Source of the DNA: Lasiosphaeris hirsuta
Taxonomy: Eukaryota; Ascomycota; Sordariomycetes; Sordariales; Lasiosphaeriaceae
Direction: 5' to 3'
Assembly: GCA_030549175.1 (NCBI GenBank)
Contig: JAUKUA010000001.1
Location: forward strand, 3,720,001-3,784,000
Length of the DNA stretch: 64,000 nucleotides
Part shown: piece by piece, positions 11,901 through 23,712 of the stretch
Numbering within the stretch: the stretch's first letter is position 1
Layout: each line of letters opens with the position of its first letter
Notes under the pieces: generated by a model
Told to the model about the DNA's origin: nothing
Databases searched by the model: none
The model's input: only the letters and a program-made list of their open reading frames with translations
Program-made: the position numbers and the translations under genes

Positions 11901-12710
11901 AAAACGGAGATTCTAAGCCGTCTCTTCACCGCGGCGACGGCTATCTCGCACTTCGACGTGGCGCACACAGCGCTCCTGTCCATGGGTGATGATGAGGCGC
12001 TGCAGAAGGCGTACCTGCGCCGACTCCTCGAGCGCATGTGTGAGAGCGGCCAGAACACCGAGCTCATCGCGCTGCCATTCTCGGGGTTGCAGACCAAGGT
12101 CGACGATATGCTGCTCGATAAGTGCAAGTCCACCCGCGATGTCATCAATGGTGTGCCATACCACCAGATTCTGTATGCATGGCGGATCAGTCATAACGAC
12201 TATCGCGGTGGCGCGGCTATCCTGCTCGACCGGCTACAGAAGTTGCGGTTAACAGGCGAAGGCGACAATGTCAGCGGTGCCGTGGGCGGCGACGATGCCC
12301 TCGACACACAGGTGACGCGCCAGTACCTCCTGCTCATCAACGCACTAAGCTGCGTCTCGCCGCGGGAGGCGTATATCCTCGAGGACGTACCCGCGACGGC
12401 CGAAGCCGATCAGCGTGCGAGCGAAGCCCAAGTCAACAACTTGGAGAAGAATATCCACGCCCTCGCGCTACGGCTCGAGAAGGATGTAGATACAAAAGAG
12501 GAGGACCAGGCGCTGCTAGAGCGGATGGGTCAGTTCACGGCGTCGGCGGCAAGGCATCATGAAGAGGTCAAGGAGCTACCACCGCGGAGGTTCTTAACAC
12601 TGGTGGACCTGCGCAAACAGTACCAGCAAGAGCTGGATCGAATCGTGGCAATCCAGAACAACCAGTTCGGTTTTACGGCGGAGGATGATTTCATGGAGGG
12701 AATTATCTGA
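8942..12710 (+). CDS. NUP120: Nucleoporin Nup120 (Nup160 family)
   Basis: Two exons, 8942-9578 and 9640-12710, joined in phase 1 (GATG|GTGAGT … CATAG|TA) to give 1235 residues. The protein belongs to the Y-shaped Nup84/Nup107-160 scaffold of the nuclear pore. The N-terminal part (to about residue 450) is a beta-rich propeller-like region with blocks such as RLVVVNPEQLIVTMHDGG and LDHRMRVWDVRTGQILYTGD. The remainder is a helical solenoid ending in acidic-basic helices around RRFLTLVDLRKQYQQELDRI. Length and overall layout match fungal Nup120. The start has clean context (CCAAGATGAG), and no upstream ATG stays in frame. The repeat-poor, leucine-rich C-terminal half supports the call over a generic WD40 protein. 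Confidence 0.88.
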
Positions 12711-13188
12711 TGGGACAGGTGGAGGGAGAACATAGGGAGGATGTGGTGTTGTAGTATGGTATCGAAGCGTCCCGACGAAATAGGGGGCTTTTTTCTTGTA
12801 TGAACTGGCTTTATTTTTCCTCCGGGAGGGACTGATTTACGTTTTTATCGGTTGCCTGATGGGTAACGATGGCTTTGAATGGCGAACCGCATAGTCGGTT
12901 GTGATCGTGGCATTTGGCATAGCTTGTGTGGCGCTTTCAAGGCAAGGGACCAAAAGAGGCGAGTGAATACTTTGACTGGCAATAAAATAAACCAACCCAA
13001 ACAGAGGTCTCTATTTGGGATTGTTTCTTGAACCAACAACGCCATTCCCATGCTGGAAACAAAAGAAGAAAAAAGGAAAAGAAATACGAACAGTGTCCTT
13101 TCGTACATACAAATCCATGCACTAAGCCGCCAAACCGCTAAAACGCTCCCTACGTAGCTACCTTCTTTTCATTTCTCGCTGCTTTACT
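12711..13188. other. Tail-to-tail spacer between NUP120 and VPS26
   Basis: 478 bases holding both 3' ends. There are A/T-rich runs near 12780-12830 and 13060-13085 as expected for poly(A) regions. No gene seen. Confidence 0.5.
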
Positions 13189-14273
13189 TCATGCTGGCAC
13201 CGCTGAGATCCTGCTCTCGGGCGTTGGTGGTATGCCGTCTGGGCCGTTAGCTAATTCGGGCGCTTGCCGGAAGAGAATGATTTCTGATTGCTTGAAGTAC
13301 CTCCTGGCATCTACAGGTGGTGGCATGTTAGCATGACGGAGCGTGGGAAACTGAACGGAGCGCGCGGTATGTGCCTACCCTCGTCGATCAACACCAAACT
13401 GAGGTAGTATCTTGTTGAGAACTTCTTGTTGACGTCTCGGAAGGTCGGCGTCAGGTCGAACCCTCCAAGAAATAGCCGGATCGGTATGGTCTCGCCCCTA
13501 GACGGCGAGCCGTCCATAATCTGCAGAATCGGTGGTCAGCGCTGGACGTAGGTGGCGTGAGACGTTGGCGAATGGGTGCTTACCTCAAAGCGCACCAGGG
13601 TCTCGCTCTCGTTGTACTGGTTCGGCGCCGCCCCTGTTGTCTCGCGGCGGATAATGCTCAGCTCCATATGCTTGATCTTGAGGCGAACAAGCAGGAAGTA
13701 GATGCGGCCGACAATAACGTCCTTGAGGTGGTACTTGCTCTTGCTGTACTCGAATTCGATGTGGAGGCAGTCCTCGATACCGACGTCCATCTTGATGCTG
13801 CTGTTCATCTCGGGGGGGATGCGGTAGCTGTAGACCCATATGTCCTTTTCACGGATTACGTCGGCCATGCGGCGCGAGACGGTAACGCGCACAAAGTAGC
13901 GCAGCTTAACGTTGATACCGTTGTACGACTCGTACTGCTTCTCGACGTTTTTGAAATTGAAGTCGAATGTCTGGGGGTGCTGCAGCTCGCCGGGAGCGGC
14001 GAGCTCCTGGACGAGCGAGAGGAACTCGTAATGGTTCCCACGGTCAAAGAACATCTCGATGGTGCCGATGAACTGCACCTTGATTCCCGTGTGCTCCAGC
14101 CGCTTGCCATCCTTGGGGCGCACTGTCACGGCACCCTTGACCGATTCCCCATCCATGTACAGGGGCGCCTTCTCGCGCCGGTTCTTGTCGAGCTTGACGT
14201 CGACCATGGACCGATCCTCAGCATCCTCGAGCACCACATCGATGTCGACGGGTGTCGCGAAGAAGTACGACAT
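13189..14273 (-). CDS. VPS26: Retromer subunit Vps26
   Basis: Three exons on the minus strand (14273-13584, 13520-13379, 13310-13189) give 317 residues, the usual size. Vps26 is the arrestin-fold subunit of the Vps26-Vps29-Vps35 retromer trimer that recycles cargo from endosomes to the Golgi. Family blocks are clear: MSYFFATPVDIDVVLED at the start, GIKVQFIGTIEMFFDRGNHY, ELAAPGELQHPQTFDFNFKN, IEDCLHIEFEYSKSKYHLKD, GRIYFLLVRLKIKHMELSII, then across the introns IPIRLFLGGFDLTPTFRDVN and KKFSTRYYLSLVLIDE. The last exon adds ARRYFKQSEIILFR and a short Pro-rich tail. Introns of 63 and 68 bases have good GTAAGC/GTAGGC donors and CTGCAG/CTGTAG acceptors. A 240-codon open frame on the opposite strand is a shadow. 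Confidence 0.96.
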
Positions 14274-15504
14274 GATTAATGGGTTTGGCTCGTCCCGCTC
14301 GTGTCTTGGGCAAATATATGTTCCGTCGTCCTGGGTCGAGCAGCGTCGGCCAACAGGCGGGAGGTCGATTCTGATGCGCAGGTGCCAATCGTCTGTGCAA
14401 TTCGAGGGAGGTCGAGTTTATTATAATATGCAAGAAGCGGCTAGGACTGGGCGAGCGACAAGTGTAGCGAACCAGGAGATGGCCAATGACTTGGTATTAG
14501 GATGTGGAGAGCGAAGGGCAAAGCAAGTAGACTAGGGAGTTCTGACGCGGCAAGAAGTTGAGAGATGCTATGCGGCGGCGGCGTAAGGTGAGCTCCCGCC
14601 TTGAGCTGCACCGAAGTGGGGCTAGTCAGCATGGCTTGGAAGGCCAATGACGTGGCCGCCTCAGGCAGCAAAGTTCTCTGTAAGTGACCTCTCTCTGCCA
14701 GTGAATTATTCAATCCAAGGTAAATACGACTTTGATATGGAAAACATGGAAGATTCATGCTGGCGAGATTTGATTTAAATACGCTGCTATCCCGTATAGT
14801 CCAAGCAGCATCCGAGACTGACATCTGCCAGAATAAGCAGTGTAGTACGTCAATCATTTCAAAGTTTACTGTTGCACCCAGATAAGATATTCCCGTGGTA
14901 ACGCTTTGCAGCCTATATTCTCGTGCCCAATAAAAAGGCGATTTATACTAGCCACAGTACCATATATCAAGACTTGAAAATACCCAACTGAGATACAAGC
15001 TTGGAGAGCAGGTATGCAACTCGTCCCTGGTTGGGGATGGGCAGCGCATTTGACTTGTTGTTCGTATGTGTTGTCAATAAAAGGCTACCATGTGTTGGCC
15101 ATGCGAGAATGTGGCCTGTTGGTCTGTTTTTATTGTGCTTAATAGTTGCTATCACACCTTGCTGGTTGTGAGAGAATGGCCAGATATGGGCAAGATGTGG
15201 ATTCAGTCAAGTCGAGGCTGCCAAATGTTACACTAGAGCATGGGCCAGCCTTGTCCCCACATGTGGTTCTGCCCACCGAGCGATTGAGCCACCCCGCCCA
15301 CCGCTTTTCGCCTGCCCAATGAGAGCCAGGCCCTGACTTCTGCCCTAAGCGACTGGCAAGTCCAGCAGGCCGTCGGCACACACAACTTGAATTATTCCGG
15401 GGTCCAAATTCGCCTTGTGACAATTTTTCAGGCTTGCACCATCTCCGTCCACCTCGACGACGAACTGACACCTCTTCCCTCCTCACATCGACACCGACGC
15501 AAAG
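14274..15504. other. Divergent spacer between VPS26 and RPL9
   Basis: 1.23 kb upstream of both genes. The last 200 bases before RPL9 are pyrimidine-rich on the plus strand (ACCATCTCCGTCCACCTC region), typical of a ribosomal-protein leader. No coding exon recognised. Confidence 0.5.
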
Positions 15505-16507
15505 ATGCGCTACATCCACAGTGAGGAGACCCTCGAGGTCCCCGAGAATGGTACGTTTGCCAATTGCCGCTTCCTTGACCCCACGGAAAATTCGAAGAAT
15601 AGAAACAGACGCCCCGACACAGAGAATGGACAACGGCGGCATCAGGGGGGAGGAAGAATCTGTGGGAGTCCACTGCAACGAGCGCAGATCGAAGGCCATT
15701 TCCGACACAATCGCCACGAACTGCTTCGTCGCGCTTTTTGCTTTAGCCAAATGACCATTTGCTAACGCTCCTGACCTATATACAGTCAAGATCTCTATCA
15801 AGGCAAGACTCGTCACAGTCGAGGGCCCGCGGGGCAAGCTCACTAAGGATCTGAGCCACGTGGCCGTCAACTTCTCCCTCCTCAAGCCTAACGTCGTTGG
15901 CATCGCGATCCACCACGGCAACCGCAAGAATGTTGCCACCCTCCGGACCGTCCGCACACTCATCAACAACTTGATCATCGGCGTCACAAAGGGCTTTAAG
16001 TACAAGATGCGTTACGTCTATGCCCATTTCCCCATCAACGTCAACTTGGACAAGAACGCCGAGACCGGCAACTGGGAGGTCGAGATCCGGTAGGTCTGAG
16101 AAGAGAAGAGGAGCAGTCGCCAAAGAGACGGAACCTTGGTAGACAAGAGCACGAGGAACCGCTGCTCGGCAAGGCATTTGGAGGTGATACAGAATTACTG
16201 ACCATGCTATTTTCGCGCAGTAACTTCATCGGCGAGAAGATTGTCCGCACAGTCGCCATGCAGACCGGTGTTGAGGTTGAGATCTCTAAGGCACAGAAGG
16301 ATGAGCTTGTCCTCTTCGGAAACTCGCTCGAAGCTGTCTCCCAAAGCGCAGCAGATATCCAGCAGATCTGCAAGGTGCGGAACAAGGATATCCGAAAGGT
16401 ATGTTTTGACGTCACGAGAGGAGCGCGGGGCATTTCAACTAACTCTGGTACAGTTCCTTGACGGTCTCTACGTCTCGGAGAAGGGTAACATTGAGGAGGA
16501 GTCGTAG
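15505..16507 (+). CDS. RPL9: 60S ribosomal protein L9 (uL6)
   Basis: Four exons (15505-15550, 15786-16089, 16221-16398, 16454-16507) give 193 residues. It is a structural protein of the large subunit near the GTPase-associated centre. The sequence opens [20 protein letters not shown] and contains [30 protein letters not shown] and [14 protein letters not shown], all typical of eukaryotic L9. It ends [17 protein letters not shown]. Each junction restores the frame: G|TC, CG|T, then phase 0. Introns are 235, 131 and 55 bases. The first intron ends with two good branch-like sites (TGCTAAC, CTGAC) before TATACAG. I looked for C/D-box snoRNA signals in the two longer introns and saw none that convince. 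Confidence 0.97.
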
Positions 16508-17463
16508 AAGGTTAACCTTGAGCTCGGGTTTCTTTGTGCTTTCTGGGGTCTCACCGGAGTGGCAAGGGGTCATTGGCATTTGCATGTTTTGTAGCGGAAA
16601 AATTGCTACAGCAAAAACGGGCAACCTTCTGAAGAACCACACTTTGGTGCTTTGCCAATCAGCATCGTCTCTGCGAATGGATGCTGTGATGTGATTGTAC
16701 CTAGCATCGGGAATATACCGGGCACATCCAGCAGAGCAATGAGACATGGGTCGCGCTTTTGAGAGGCAGAATTGATTAGCTGCCTCTTAAGAATGATAAA
16801 TGGAACTTACAAGGAACCCCCTTCTGATATTTTCTGAGTACTAGTCAAATATACTATTCGCTGAGATCATCGTCGAGCACCCCACGTGTCACATACAGAC
16901 GAGAAGCATATCTCAAGTGTCAAAATGTTCACAGATTTATCCGTGGAAAGCTCGATGCGCTTTCATCCTTCGTTCTCAATTCGTAGTCTCCTAACTGTCG
17001 TGAAATCCATCAAACGACGTTCTTCATCCCCCTGGATGTCCCCCACTTGTAAATACAGCCAAGAGATTACTATCTCAACTCTCCATATCCTATGCCGTTT
17101 CCACATATCCTGTCGCTGGATATCCTTATCCGTGCTTTCGAAAATTTCCTCTCTGATTATTGAAAGACCAAAGCACAGGATATTGAAACTCTTTTGTGCA
17201 GCAAGATCATGACCCCGTGAAATATAAGGCCGAAATACAAAACGCCAGACAAATGTGAGGGTAAAGGGGGTTCATCGAGTAAACTTATGTACCATGGCGG
17301 CGGAAATATTCGCCAAACGCGAAAAGGAGGTTTTCGTTCATGACAACACGTGAAGGTAGAAATATATACAGTATCGTCGTAATTCATTAAAGTGTGGTCA
17401 GTCTAAAGGCAGGTAAGGGGTGGCGGGAGAAGGCAGAGCAGCTGCATGTGGTGAAGCATGCCG
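16508..17463. other. Tail-to-tail spacer, AT-richer
   Basis: 956 bases between RPL9 and the next minus-strand gene. Open stretches exist around 16886-17212 but show no recognisable protein and a run of GGATAT/ATATCC words. I treat it as non-coding. Confidence 0.45.
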
Positions 17464-18681
17464 TCACCTAGGCGGTGATCTCGGTGACGGAGCACGCGAT
17501 ATGCGCGTTGTTCTTGTCACGCGGCTGACTCTGCTTTGTGTCCTGCTCTGGCGTTGTGCTGAGCGACGAGTTCTCCGATCGCTACTCATTGAGCCTGTGG
17601 ATGCGAGTTAGCAACAAGGACAACCGAGGGATTGTAGTTCTGAAAACTTACTTGGGCTATCGGCCGTGTATGAATCAGACCAGTAACTACTGCTGACATC
17701 GCTTCTCGTCTTGGTGGCAGCCTTCTTCTTCTTATCCTTCCTTAGACCGAGAAGCAACCATAGGGTGCCGAGGGCTGCCCCCAAGCCAAGGAGGCCTTTT
17801 CCTTCGCTCTTCTTCTCTTTCCGCCCTGATACGGTGCCAGCCCGGCCGCCATACCACGAACCATGGGCGTCTCGATGCGAGTGGCGCGAGCCGCTCCTTC
17901 TGTAGTCCTCCTCGACGACGACAGTCTCGGTCTTCTTCTTTCCTCCGAACCCTAGAATTGCCATGACGCCGTGCCATAGACCACGAACCACACAGCAGGC
18001 GCAAATCAAGAGGAGTAGAACAATACCGGCAAGAGTGCCGATGACGATACCGGCGATGGCGCCGGGGCTGAGTCCGCCGGCCGTTCCTCCCGGGCTCACA
18101 GCACCGTCAGTGGTGGTCGCTCCAGCGGCACTGCCTGTTGTGGCGGTCGTGCCGCTAGTGACTCGGTATGGCGCGCTGTACTGTGTCGTAATGGTCTGGC
18201 CGCCGGTGACGATAACGGTTGGTACAACTCCTCCACCACCGCCACCGCCGACATTATCTAGGCATTGGCCCGAGTAGGCGCAGTATTGCGAGCTGGCGCA
18301 ACAAATGGCCCCGCAGGCAATTTGGCCAGATCCAGGAGGCGGAATGCAATTGCCGGTAGCGACGGGAATGGGGGAGCTATAAGTACTGGTATACGTTGCG
18401 GTAACGGTCCACGTGGTGGTGTAGAAGGCGTAGCCGCCGCCTCCGCCGGCGACTGAACATGCTGCAATGCCGGCAGAGGTGTAGCAAGTTGACCCAGCAG
18501 CACAGCAGTACATATCTTGGTAGCCGCAGGGGTTATCGCAGCCGCGAGGGTTGAGATAGCCGTAGCCGGCCTCTTGCAGACTGTCCTTGGGATATGGGAT
18601 GGCGGCGGCATTTTGCACTGAGCCGAGTAGCACAAGACAAACCGCCGAGAGCACGCTCGGCGGTGAACACCAGCGTCCCAT
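17464..18681 (-). CDS. Secreted/type I membrane protein with Cys-rich ectodomain
   Basis: Two exons (18681-17652 and 17594-17464) give 386 residues. The short intron has a TTGCTAAC branch site and a CATCCACAG acceptor. Residues 1-30 are a signal peptide (MGRWCSPPSVLSAVCLVLLG, ending near NAAAIP). The ectodomain has two Cys clusters (CDNPCGYQDMYCCAAGSTCY and CGAICCASSQYCAYSGQC) separated by Gly- and Thr/Ser-rich stretches, likely O-glycosylated. A transmembrane helix follows (GAIAGIVIGTLAGIVLLLLI), then a Cys-Cys palmitoylation-like juxtamembrane site and a basic cytosolic tail with a second hydrophobic patch. The spliced last exon is Arg/Ser-rich. The layout resembles fungal wall-stress sensors and small chitin-binding-like membrane proteins, but there is no clear WSC domain, so no function is assigned. 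A longer open frame upstream (to 18951) is rejected because the signal peptide fixes the start. Confidence 0.8.
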
Positions 18682-20418
18682 GGCAACGGTGGCGGATGCT
18701 GTTTGAGAGAAGCGGTGCTGCGATGGTGAGGTTTTTGTAAAGAGCCTGCTAAAATGTGATGCTCGAATTCCCAACGTGGTGAGGATGGCCGAAAATGAGG
18801 TCAGGTTTCGCAGTTGCTGTGCAGATGCAGACAGCACAGAGCTCGAACTCAGGCCGTTTCCGAGCGTCTCAGCGGTGAGACCCGAGCTGAGGTATCGTTT
18901 GTGCTTTCGTCCTTTTCGTCGACCTCGACTGTCGCTTGCACCCCGCGCCAAGCGCCTGCTCCTTACCGGCGCCGCAGTCGGCGGGGAAAATCGTCGGGCG
19001 GCAGCTCAATTGACTTTTTTTGTTGGGCGGTGTCGTGTCTTGGTGTTTTCCGTGTCGGCGAACCGGAGGCAAAGGCTGCTGAAACGAAACCTTACGGCAC
19101 CAGGTGGGAGTGGAGCCGTGCCGTGGGAAACGGTGCAGAGTTGGTGCAAAGGTACCAAGGTCAAGGCAGTCAACTACCTTGGGCAGTAAGTTTGGCTGGT
19201 GGTGTCACTCTAATGGAATGTGAAAATGAAAAGAAGGGCGGGAGTCAATGTCAAGGAGGTGTGCACACGGCTACAGATTTTAATAGAGGGTTTTGAAGGT
19301 GGTCGGGCTCACTGTGTGCAGGGTCGCGGTCTGGCTCGTCTGGCTCCCAGCCTCCTTGCGCTGCGAGTTTGGCAAACTGGTTGCACCCAACCTCTCGGAT
19401 TTGGCAATTTTGAACCTTTTTTGGCGGATGGGCAAGCCGCGCGACAGAGCTCTTTGCTATTGGACCTGACGCGGCAAATCAGCACCACTCTCGTAATTGC
19501 AAAGGGGCAGCTTGGGAAAAGCTGGGGGAGGCTGTCCTTTTGTGTCGCTTCAATCGATCCGGATCTCGGTCCTGTAGGAACGGCTCGTCTCTGCAGAAGC
19601 GCAGATGGAAGTGCAGGACTTGCAGTGTCTCGCTTTTCGAGTGTGAGTTGGCAAGCCCGGTAAGCTGCAAGCCTGCTGCAGCTGCTGGGACCTGAGTACT
19701 TGGTTCGCTCACTTCTCCTGGCCGCTGTTTACTTAGCCCCTCTTTGCGCTCACTGGACGATTATCGCCGCACATTCTAGCTTGCATTTGGAGCTCTTATC
19801 AGCCGTCACGATCCCAGTGGGCCCACCACCACCATCCTGTCTCTGTCTCCTGTCTCTTGTCCTCGTGTTCCCTGCCCCCCCCCCCCCCCCCCCCCCTGCA
19901 CTTCGCTCATCCACCCATATTGCCATCCTCCACCATCCAACCAGACCTAAATTGGCGATTCGTTGGCTGATACCCCCCAATGTTCGTTGGCCAGAAGGTT
20001 GCACGCAATGGCATCACGTCAGTGCCGCTCTCGAGGACTGTATGTACATACTCATACACGCATGAGGTGGTTTAGACTTTGGAAGGGAAATATAATCCAA
20101 GTGTCTAAGTAAGCAGTGAGGCAAATCGCGCAGCGTTTGGGCGATGCATTTTCTGAAAGTTTTCCAAGTTGAAAAGTCCCAGGTACGGAAGACGGAGTAC
20201 TATTGGTATGCACTAGCTAGTTCAGTGCGGCCTGCGGATGAAAGAGGGGCGGGGCCATTTACGTAAGGCAGCACAGCTGAGCGCCAAGCATTGGCACTGA
20301 TAGGTGGGAGCGGGCAGCCAAGCCAAGCACAAGGCGAGCGAGCAGTAGAGCTCCAACCTCCAACGGACCGCAAACCACGCAAAAAACGCGGCATCGAGCT
20401 CCGAGCTCCCCTCTCAAC
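18682..20418. other. Divergent 1.7-kb spacer with a poly-C tract
   Basis: Upstream regions of the membrane protein (-) and VMA13 (+). It contains 22 consecutive C residues at 19875-19896 inside a pyrimidine-rich block (19800-19930). No coding exon recognised. Confidence 0.5.
19875..19896. repeat. Poly(C)22 homopolymer
   Basis: Twenty-two uninterrupted C residues on the plus strand, about 520 bases before the VMA13 start, in a C/T-rich context. The exact length may be uncertain because such runs are hard to sequence. Confidence 0.9.
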
Positions 20419-22106
20419 ATGTCGCTCGACCCGCCAACATATCTGGCATCGCTGCAAAGCAACATCCGCCAACGGCCCATCCCATGGGACGGTGCAGTCC
20501 GCGCCGGCACCCTGACCGAGGAGCAGTTGGCCAGGATCCGCGCCGTCGACAAGGCCAAGAAGGACTTGCGGAAGCAGACGGTTGAGGCCGATCTCGACGG
20601 CTATCGCCTCCTCTTCGTCGGCGCCCCCGGAAATAAGAGCGTGCTAGAATTGGCCGCTAAGCGTCAGGATGTGGTCCAGTATATCCTCGTGCTCCTGAGC
20701 GACCTGCTCGACAGTACGTGCCCTGCCTGTGCCTTCCCTTCGCCATTGCCGAAGCCAATGGGTCGCCCTTTGCTTGCCGCAGCTCGCCCATCACTCTTGT
20801 CTTCCCAAGACCCGTGGGGGCCCGAACATGGAATGCCGCCGCAAGAGAAGAGCCATCCACGGCCACCCCCTAGAACATCACGAACGTCAAGCTCACCTAT
20901 GACATCACAGGTATACCCGCACTCGCAAAGGCCCTCTTCAAGAACGGCGACCCTTATCGGCACTTCCTGCCCCTCCTTGCGCATTCGGCAAATCCTGAAG
21001 ACCCGATCCCGCTCCTGACCTCGACCGTCCTCGTCAGCCTCATGGCTGGTTCCAGGGACGAATCCACAGCTACAGTGGATAAAGCGCTGCCCGTTATTTT
21101 CAGCTATCTATCCTCTCTAACCAAGAACTCTGACGCCGGGCTCCAAGACATCGGCGTGCAGGAGTACTCGTCGTTACTCTACGGCCGCGCCACCCGGCAG
21201 CAGTTTTGGGACCAGAGGAGCGAGACAGTCGCGCCGCTGATTGATATCCTTCGAGCGGCGGCTGGCGTTGACGCTGGCGACGCGTCTGCTAGTCTGTGGA
21301 GCGGCACCACGGGCACAGGTAGGGGTGGTTTTGAGGGATCGCTCAGCGGTGGCGTCGGGCTCCAGTTGCTCTACCACGTTTTGCTGGTCATGTGGCAGCT
21401 GAGCTTCGAAGCCAGCAAGGTTGGCGATGACTTGAACGAGTGAGACCCCGCTCGCATCCTATATAATCTAGCGACACTAACATGTATTAGTGAATACGAC
21501 ATCGTCTCACTCTACACACGCCTTCTCCGGCTCTCGCAGAAGGAAAAGACGACGCGCCTCCTCATCTCCACCCTGTACAACCTCCTCTCCTCCAACCAAA
21601 ACACACTTCTTCCGATCGCTGTGCTCGCACGACTTCCGGCCCTCCTGCAAAACCTAGCGGGCAGGCAATTCCCCGACCCAGACCTCCGGGATGACCTCAG
21701 CAACCTCCGAGAGCTACTGGACGAGTACACGCGGACCAAGACCACATTTGACGAGTATGTGGGCGAGGTCAACTCGGGCCATCTGCGGTGGTCACCACCG
21801 CATCGCAACACGGTCTTTTGGGCTGAGAATGCGCGCAAGATTCTCGAGCACGAGAACGGCGAGATTGTGCGCAAACTAGCTCTGATAATGTCAAAACCGT
21901 GGGAAAACGACAAGGCGGTGCTGGCGATTGCCTGCAATGATATTGGCTGCCTAGTGCGTGAGGTACCCGAGAAGAGGGGCCAGCTGGAGAAGCTCGGGCT
22001 CAAGACGAGGGTGATGGAGCTGATGGCCGAAGCGGACGAAAATGTGCGGTGGGAAAGCCTCCGTGCTTTGGGTGGGTGGTTGCAGTATAGCTTCGATACG
22101 AAGTAA
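20419..22106 (+). CDS. VMA13: V-type proton ATPase subunit H (Vma13)
   Basis: Three exons (20419-20713, 20911-21439, 21491-22106) give 479 residues, matching the family. Subunit H sits on the V1 sector, contacts the stator and is needed for ATPase activity in assembled V1Vo and for silencing free V1. The protein is an all-helical HEAT/ARM solenoid. Recognisable blocks are YLASLQSNIRQRPIPWDGAV at the start, LTEEQLARIRAVDKAKKD, and the C-terminal domain FWAENARKILEHENGEIVRK, PWENDKAVLAIACNDIGCLV and EYDIVSLYTRLLRLSQ. Junctions A|GT and GA|T restore the frame. The first intron is long (197 bases) and its acceptor (GACATCACAG) is good, but I could not exclude an alternative acceptor, so residues around 98-100 are least certain. 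Confidence 0.95.
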
Positions 22107-23057
22107 TGGGGGTCAAAGTACGGTAAGTTGTTTTGGGTTGCAGAGCTCCGGATGTTGCACTGAGCAGAGCAAATGTCCAGAAGGGCTTCTAGACTGTTTT
22201 TACTATCAGCTTCGCGATTGTACTTGAATGCACCTGATATACCAAATAAGAGTGTCTACATGCAGAGGGGGGGTGGAAGGGCAAGGTGACAGCTACCTTC
22301 TCCTACCATCCGTAGGGCGCGAGGCCCAGACGGCGCGATCACCTTGTTTTGCGGCCTTGATTTCTTCATATTTGCACCACGGCCCATGATGTGAAGACGT
22401 CCCTGTGCCGAGCTCGTTCTTCCATTGACTCAGTCGAGACCTGCCTCTACTAATTCCTCCGGGATGCCACAGCCTCCTAAGTCCCCCGTAGCGAGCTTAT
22501 CGCTAGCCTCGCTTTCCTGTGTCAGCAGGTAGTAAAATGAACACCGCGTCCCAGTTTGTAGGTGAATGAGGTGGAAGCCCGACGTAAACCTGGCAATCCA
22601 TATAGAATCTATGTACAATTTGTTCATAATACTAGAACATAGTTGGGTCGGTGACAGCCAGCGAACCCCTGTTAGACAATTATTCTTTTCTTTTCTTTTA
22701 ATTTGACCTTCTACTCACTGTCTAGAGACGGTGGTCTGTACCGTGCGACTGCGTGGGTTAGGTATTTGGTGGTGCCTTGAACCCTGGCCTGCAGCTGCCT
22801 CGATGCGTGCCCAAGACGCCATGTATGTATGCATGTTCCCTCGAGACAGCCCACCTTCCTTATCTTATCTAATCGGAGCTCTTCCCCTGATATGTATCAC
22901 CCGCTCTTGAGCCAATGAGGGGCTCCTTCTCAACTTCTAGTCGACTCTTTGTATTCAATCACTGAACACTCATAAACCACCACCTCCAAGCAGCCTGTCG
23001 TACATTCTAAGCTTGGTTGAGTTCTTTCGAAAGGCGAAATCAAGCCGAGGGCGAAAG
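22107..23057. other. Spacer between VMA13 and the acylphosphatase gene
   Basis: 3' region of VMA13, a T-rich patch at 22680-22705, then the acylphosphatase upstream region. No gene recognised. Confidence 0.5.
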
Positions 23058-23712
23058 ATGGCTGCGAAGAGGGTGCGCTATTCAACACAGAAAGCCAGAC
23101 TACCGACCCAAAGACTGATCCATATTTGACTGCAGGTGTATTTCCTCGCCCATGGAGGCATGGTGCAAGGTAATCCACCGACTTATTTGGCTTCGTAGCG
23201 AAAACCGCCAGCTAGTTCCTTAAGGGGGGAGCGTTCAGCACTCACCTCATAATTTGTTGATGGCTAACTTCCGCTGGTGTTGGCTAATACTCAGGGGTCG
23301 GATTCCGGTAAGAATGCCATCCCCCAAGCTATCCTGTTCTTCAACGCCATCTACAACCAATCCAAAACAATGCCCCAAGTCACACTACCGCTTGCCAACT
23401 CCGCAGCCTATCCTAAGCCACCACTCAACAGCTACTTTACACAAAAACGCGCCATCGAGTACAACATCACCGGATGGGTCCGCAACATCCCTAACAAGGT
23501 AACCCCCCTTCAGTCTAGATATTCATTCCAGCGTAGCCCCACCATAGACTGACACTGTGTAGGTCGAAGGCGAAGCTCAGGGAGACGAAGAAGTGATCAA
23601 AAAGTTTCTCAAGGATGTTGAGAACGGTCCCCGGCACGCTCACGTTGTCAAACTCGACAAGGAGGACCGCGACCCAGTCGAAGGCGAGACTGAGTTTGAG
23701 GTTCGGCGTTGA
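23058..23712 (+). CDS. Acylphosphatase, five exons including a 13-base exon
   Basis: Exons 23058-23072, 23136-23169, 23295-23307, 23432-23498 and 23563-23712 give 92 residues, the normal size. It hydrolyses the carboxyl-phosphate bond of small acylphosphates and is a small cytosolic ferredoxin-like fold. The spliced start is MAAKR|VYFLAHGGMVQG|VGFR|YFTQKRA. The catalytic signature (HGGMVQGVGFR) is therefore assembled from three exons, and the codon of the catalytic Arg is split CG|C across the third intron. The substrate-binding Asn lies in GWVRNIPNK. The rest (VEGEAQGDEEVIKKFLKDV, then HVVKLDKEDRD) is typical. Every splice has matching phase: 0, 1, 2, 0. The end is ETEFEVRR-TGA. Without the 13-base exon the motif loses V-G-F and the frame shifts, so it must be used. 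Confidence 0.9.

Noticed and set aside
13557..14279. 240-codon open frame opposite VPS26
   Set aside because: Exact antisense of a conserved coding exon; arises from the codon bias of VPS26.
16886..17212. 108-codon open frame after RPL9
   Set aside because: Repeated ATATCC words, no protein similarity recognised, lies between two 3' ends.
18682..18951. N-terminal extension of the Cys-rich membrane protein
   Set aside because: It would bury a clear signal peptide behind 90 basic, non-conserved residues.
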